Shown one piece after another: positions 63,800 through 64,000 of a stretch of DNA of 64,000 nt (positions are counted from its first letter, which is position 1; each line of letters starts with the position of its first letter). The stretch comes from Chryseobacterium pennae (GTDB taxonomy: Bacteria; Bacteroidota; Bacteroidia; Flavobacteriales; Weeksellaceae), in assembly GCF_003385515.1 (NCBI RefSeq), contig NZ_QNVT01000006.1, forward strand, positions 124,001 to 188,000, written 5' to 3'. The notes beneath the pieces are model-generated. The model did not search any database. It was given only the letters and a program-made list of their open reading frames with translations, and was not told the origin of the DNA. The translations under genes and the position numbers were made by a program.

Positions 63800-63914
63800 G
63801 CCAAGGTGTGGATTTTATTTTTTAAAAAGCCCCCTTTAAATCATTTTTTTAATGTTGAAAAGGTTAGCAAAAATGAAAATTCAAATGTTAGTGTAGTTGC
63901 AAAGGGGGCTTGGC
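63800..63914. repeat. Inverted repeat element before TamB
   Basis: AGCCCCCTTT at 63828-63837 and AAAGGGGGCT at 63901-63910 are perfect 10-bp inverted arms 63 bp apart; outer words GCCAAG and CTTGGC extend the mirror. The spacing and perfect ends fit a short inverted-repeat element (MITE-like) or a large stem-loop. Confidence 0.45.
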
Positions 63915-63945
63915 ATGGTTTATATGAATTGAGATAATAAATTTT

Positions 63946-64000
63946 CTAGTTGTTTCCGTTTTCCCATTTTACATCCTCTCCCTGTGGAGCTGCCCCACCT
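63946..64000 (-). CDS. 3' end of a truncated leftward gene
   Basis: Eighteen codons (GGAAPQGEDVKWENGNN then stop) read leftward from the right edge; the start lies outside the window. The glycine- and glutamate-rich tail is too short to assign a family. It is probably separated from TamB by the inverted repeat at 63800-63914. Confidence 0.4.
   Translation of the reverse strand, partial: GGAAPQGEDVKWENGNN

Overview
The window looks like a Chryseobacterium-type genome (Bacteroidota, Flavobacteriia, Weeksellaceae). It has low GC, A-rich start regions instead of strong Shine-Dalgarno sites, Bacteroidota promoters (TTG or TTTG, about 20 bp, then TAnnTTTG) before pyrG, argS and others, two SusC/SusD pairs, a TamB-TamL pair with a lipoprotein TamL, and small GG-leader peptides of a kind common in this genus. 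These assignments rest on reading motifs by eye. No database search was possible.

Layout. (1) 1-5 kb is an accessory patchwork. One unidentified gene is present as an intact copy and three decayed fragments, with unrelated small genes between them, a half-duplicated HxlR regulator and REP-like hairpins. (2) 5-9 kb starts with a highly structured non-coding stretch, followed by an XRE regulator with a perfect 20-bp palindrome. Facing it is a four-gene operon: an AIPR-family abortive-infection protein, a small frameshifted gene, a membrane protein and a PD-(D/E)XK-like protein. This is the best candidate for an undescribed system. (3) At 9-12 kb lies groES-groEL. A degraded second copy of the groEL 3' end and terminator flanks an orphan membrane-protein gene, which looks like an insertion scar. 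(4) 12-25 kb holds two tandem GG-leader peptides, secreted proteins, and two organic-acid transporters plus a DUF2490 protein divergent from a LytS/LytTR two-component pair. It continues with an M1 peptidase, a HupE/DUF6702 divergent pair and a coupled methyltransferase-VanW-AcpH operon.

(5) 25-30 kb is a sugar module: FGGY kinase, MFS permease and GntR/LacI-type regulator. An AraC remnant lies beside it and palindromes sit at its promoters. (6) 30-38.5 kb contains radA and then a leftward cluster that matches E. coli ynbABCD in content (CDP-alcohol phosphotransferase, CdsA-like, hydrolase-methyltransferase fusion, PAP2-dual-specificity phosphatase), with a patatin-like protein and an SDR added. 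A 460-bp AT-rich gap in the cluster carries three perfect, same-orientation DnaA boxes. Genes to its left run mostly leftward and genes to its right (to about 55 kb) mostly rightward, so it is a candidate replication origin. (7) 38.6-55 kb carries pyrG, yidC, rnhB, the two SusCD pairs, a third GG-leader peptide and argS. (8) 55-64 kb carries a BrkB/YihY protein, TamL and TamB, then a repeat and the 3' end of another gene.

How the genes work together. TamB and TamL overlap by one base and should form one envelope-assembly machine. The citrate and dicarboxylate carriers are probably controlled by the divergent two-component pair. The ynb-like genes form a lipid head-group pathway of unknown product. 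The AIPR operon, its XRE regulator and the structured RNA resemble a regulated anti-phage locus.
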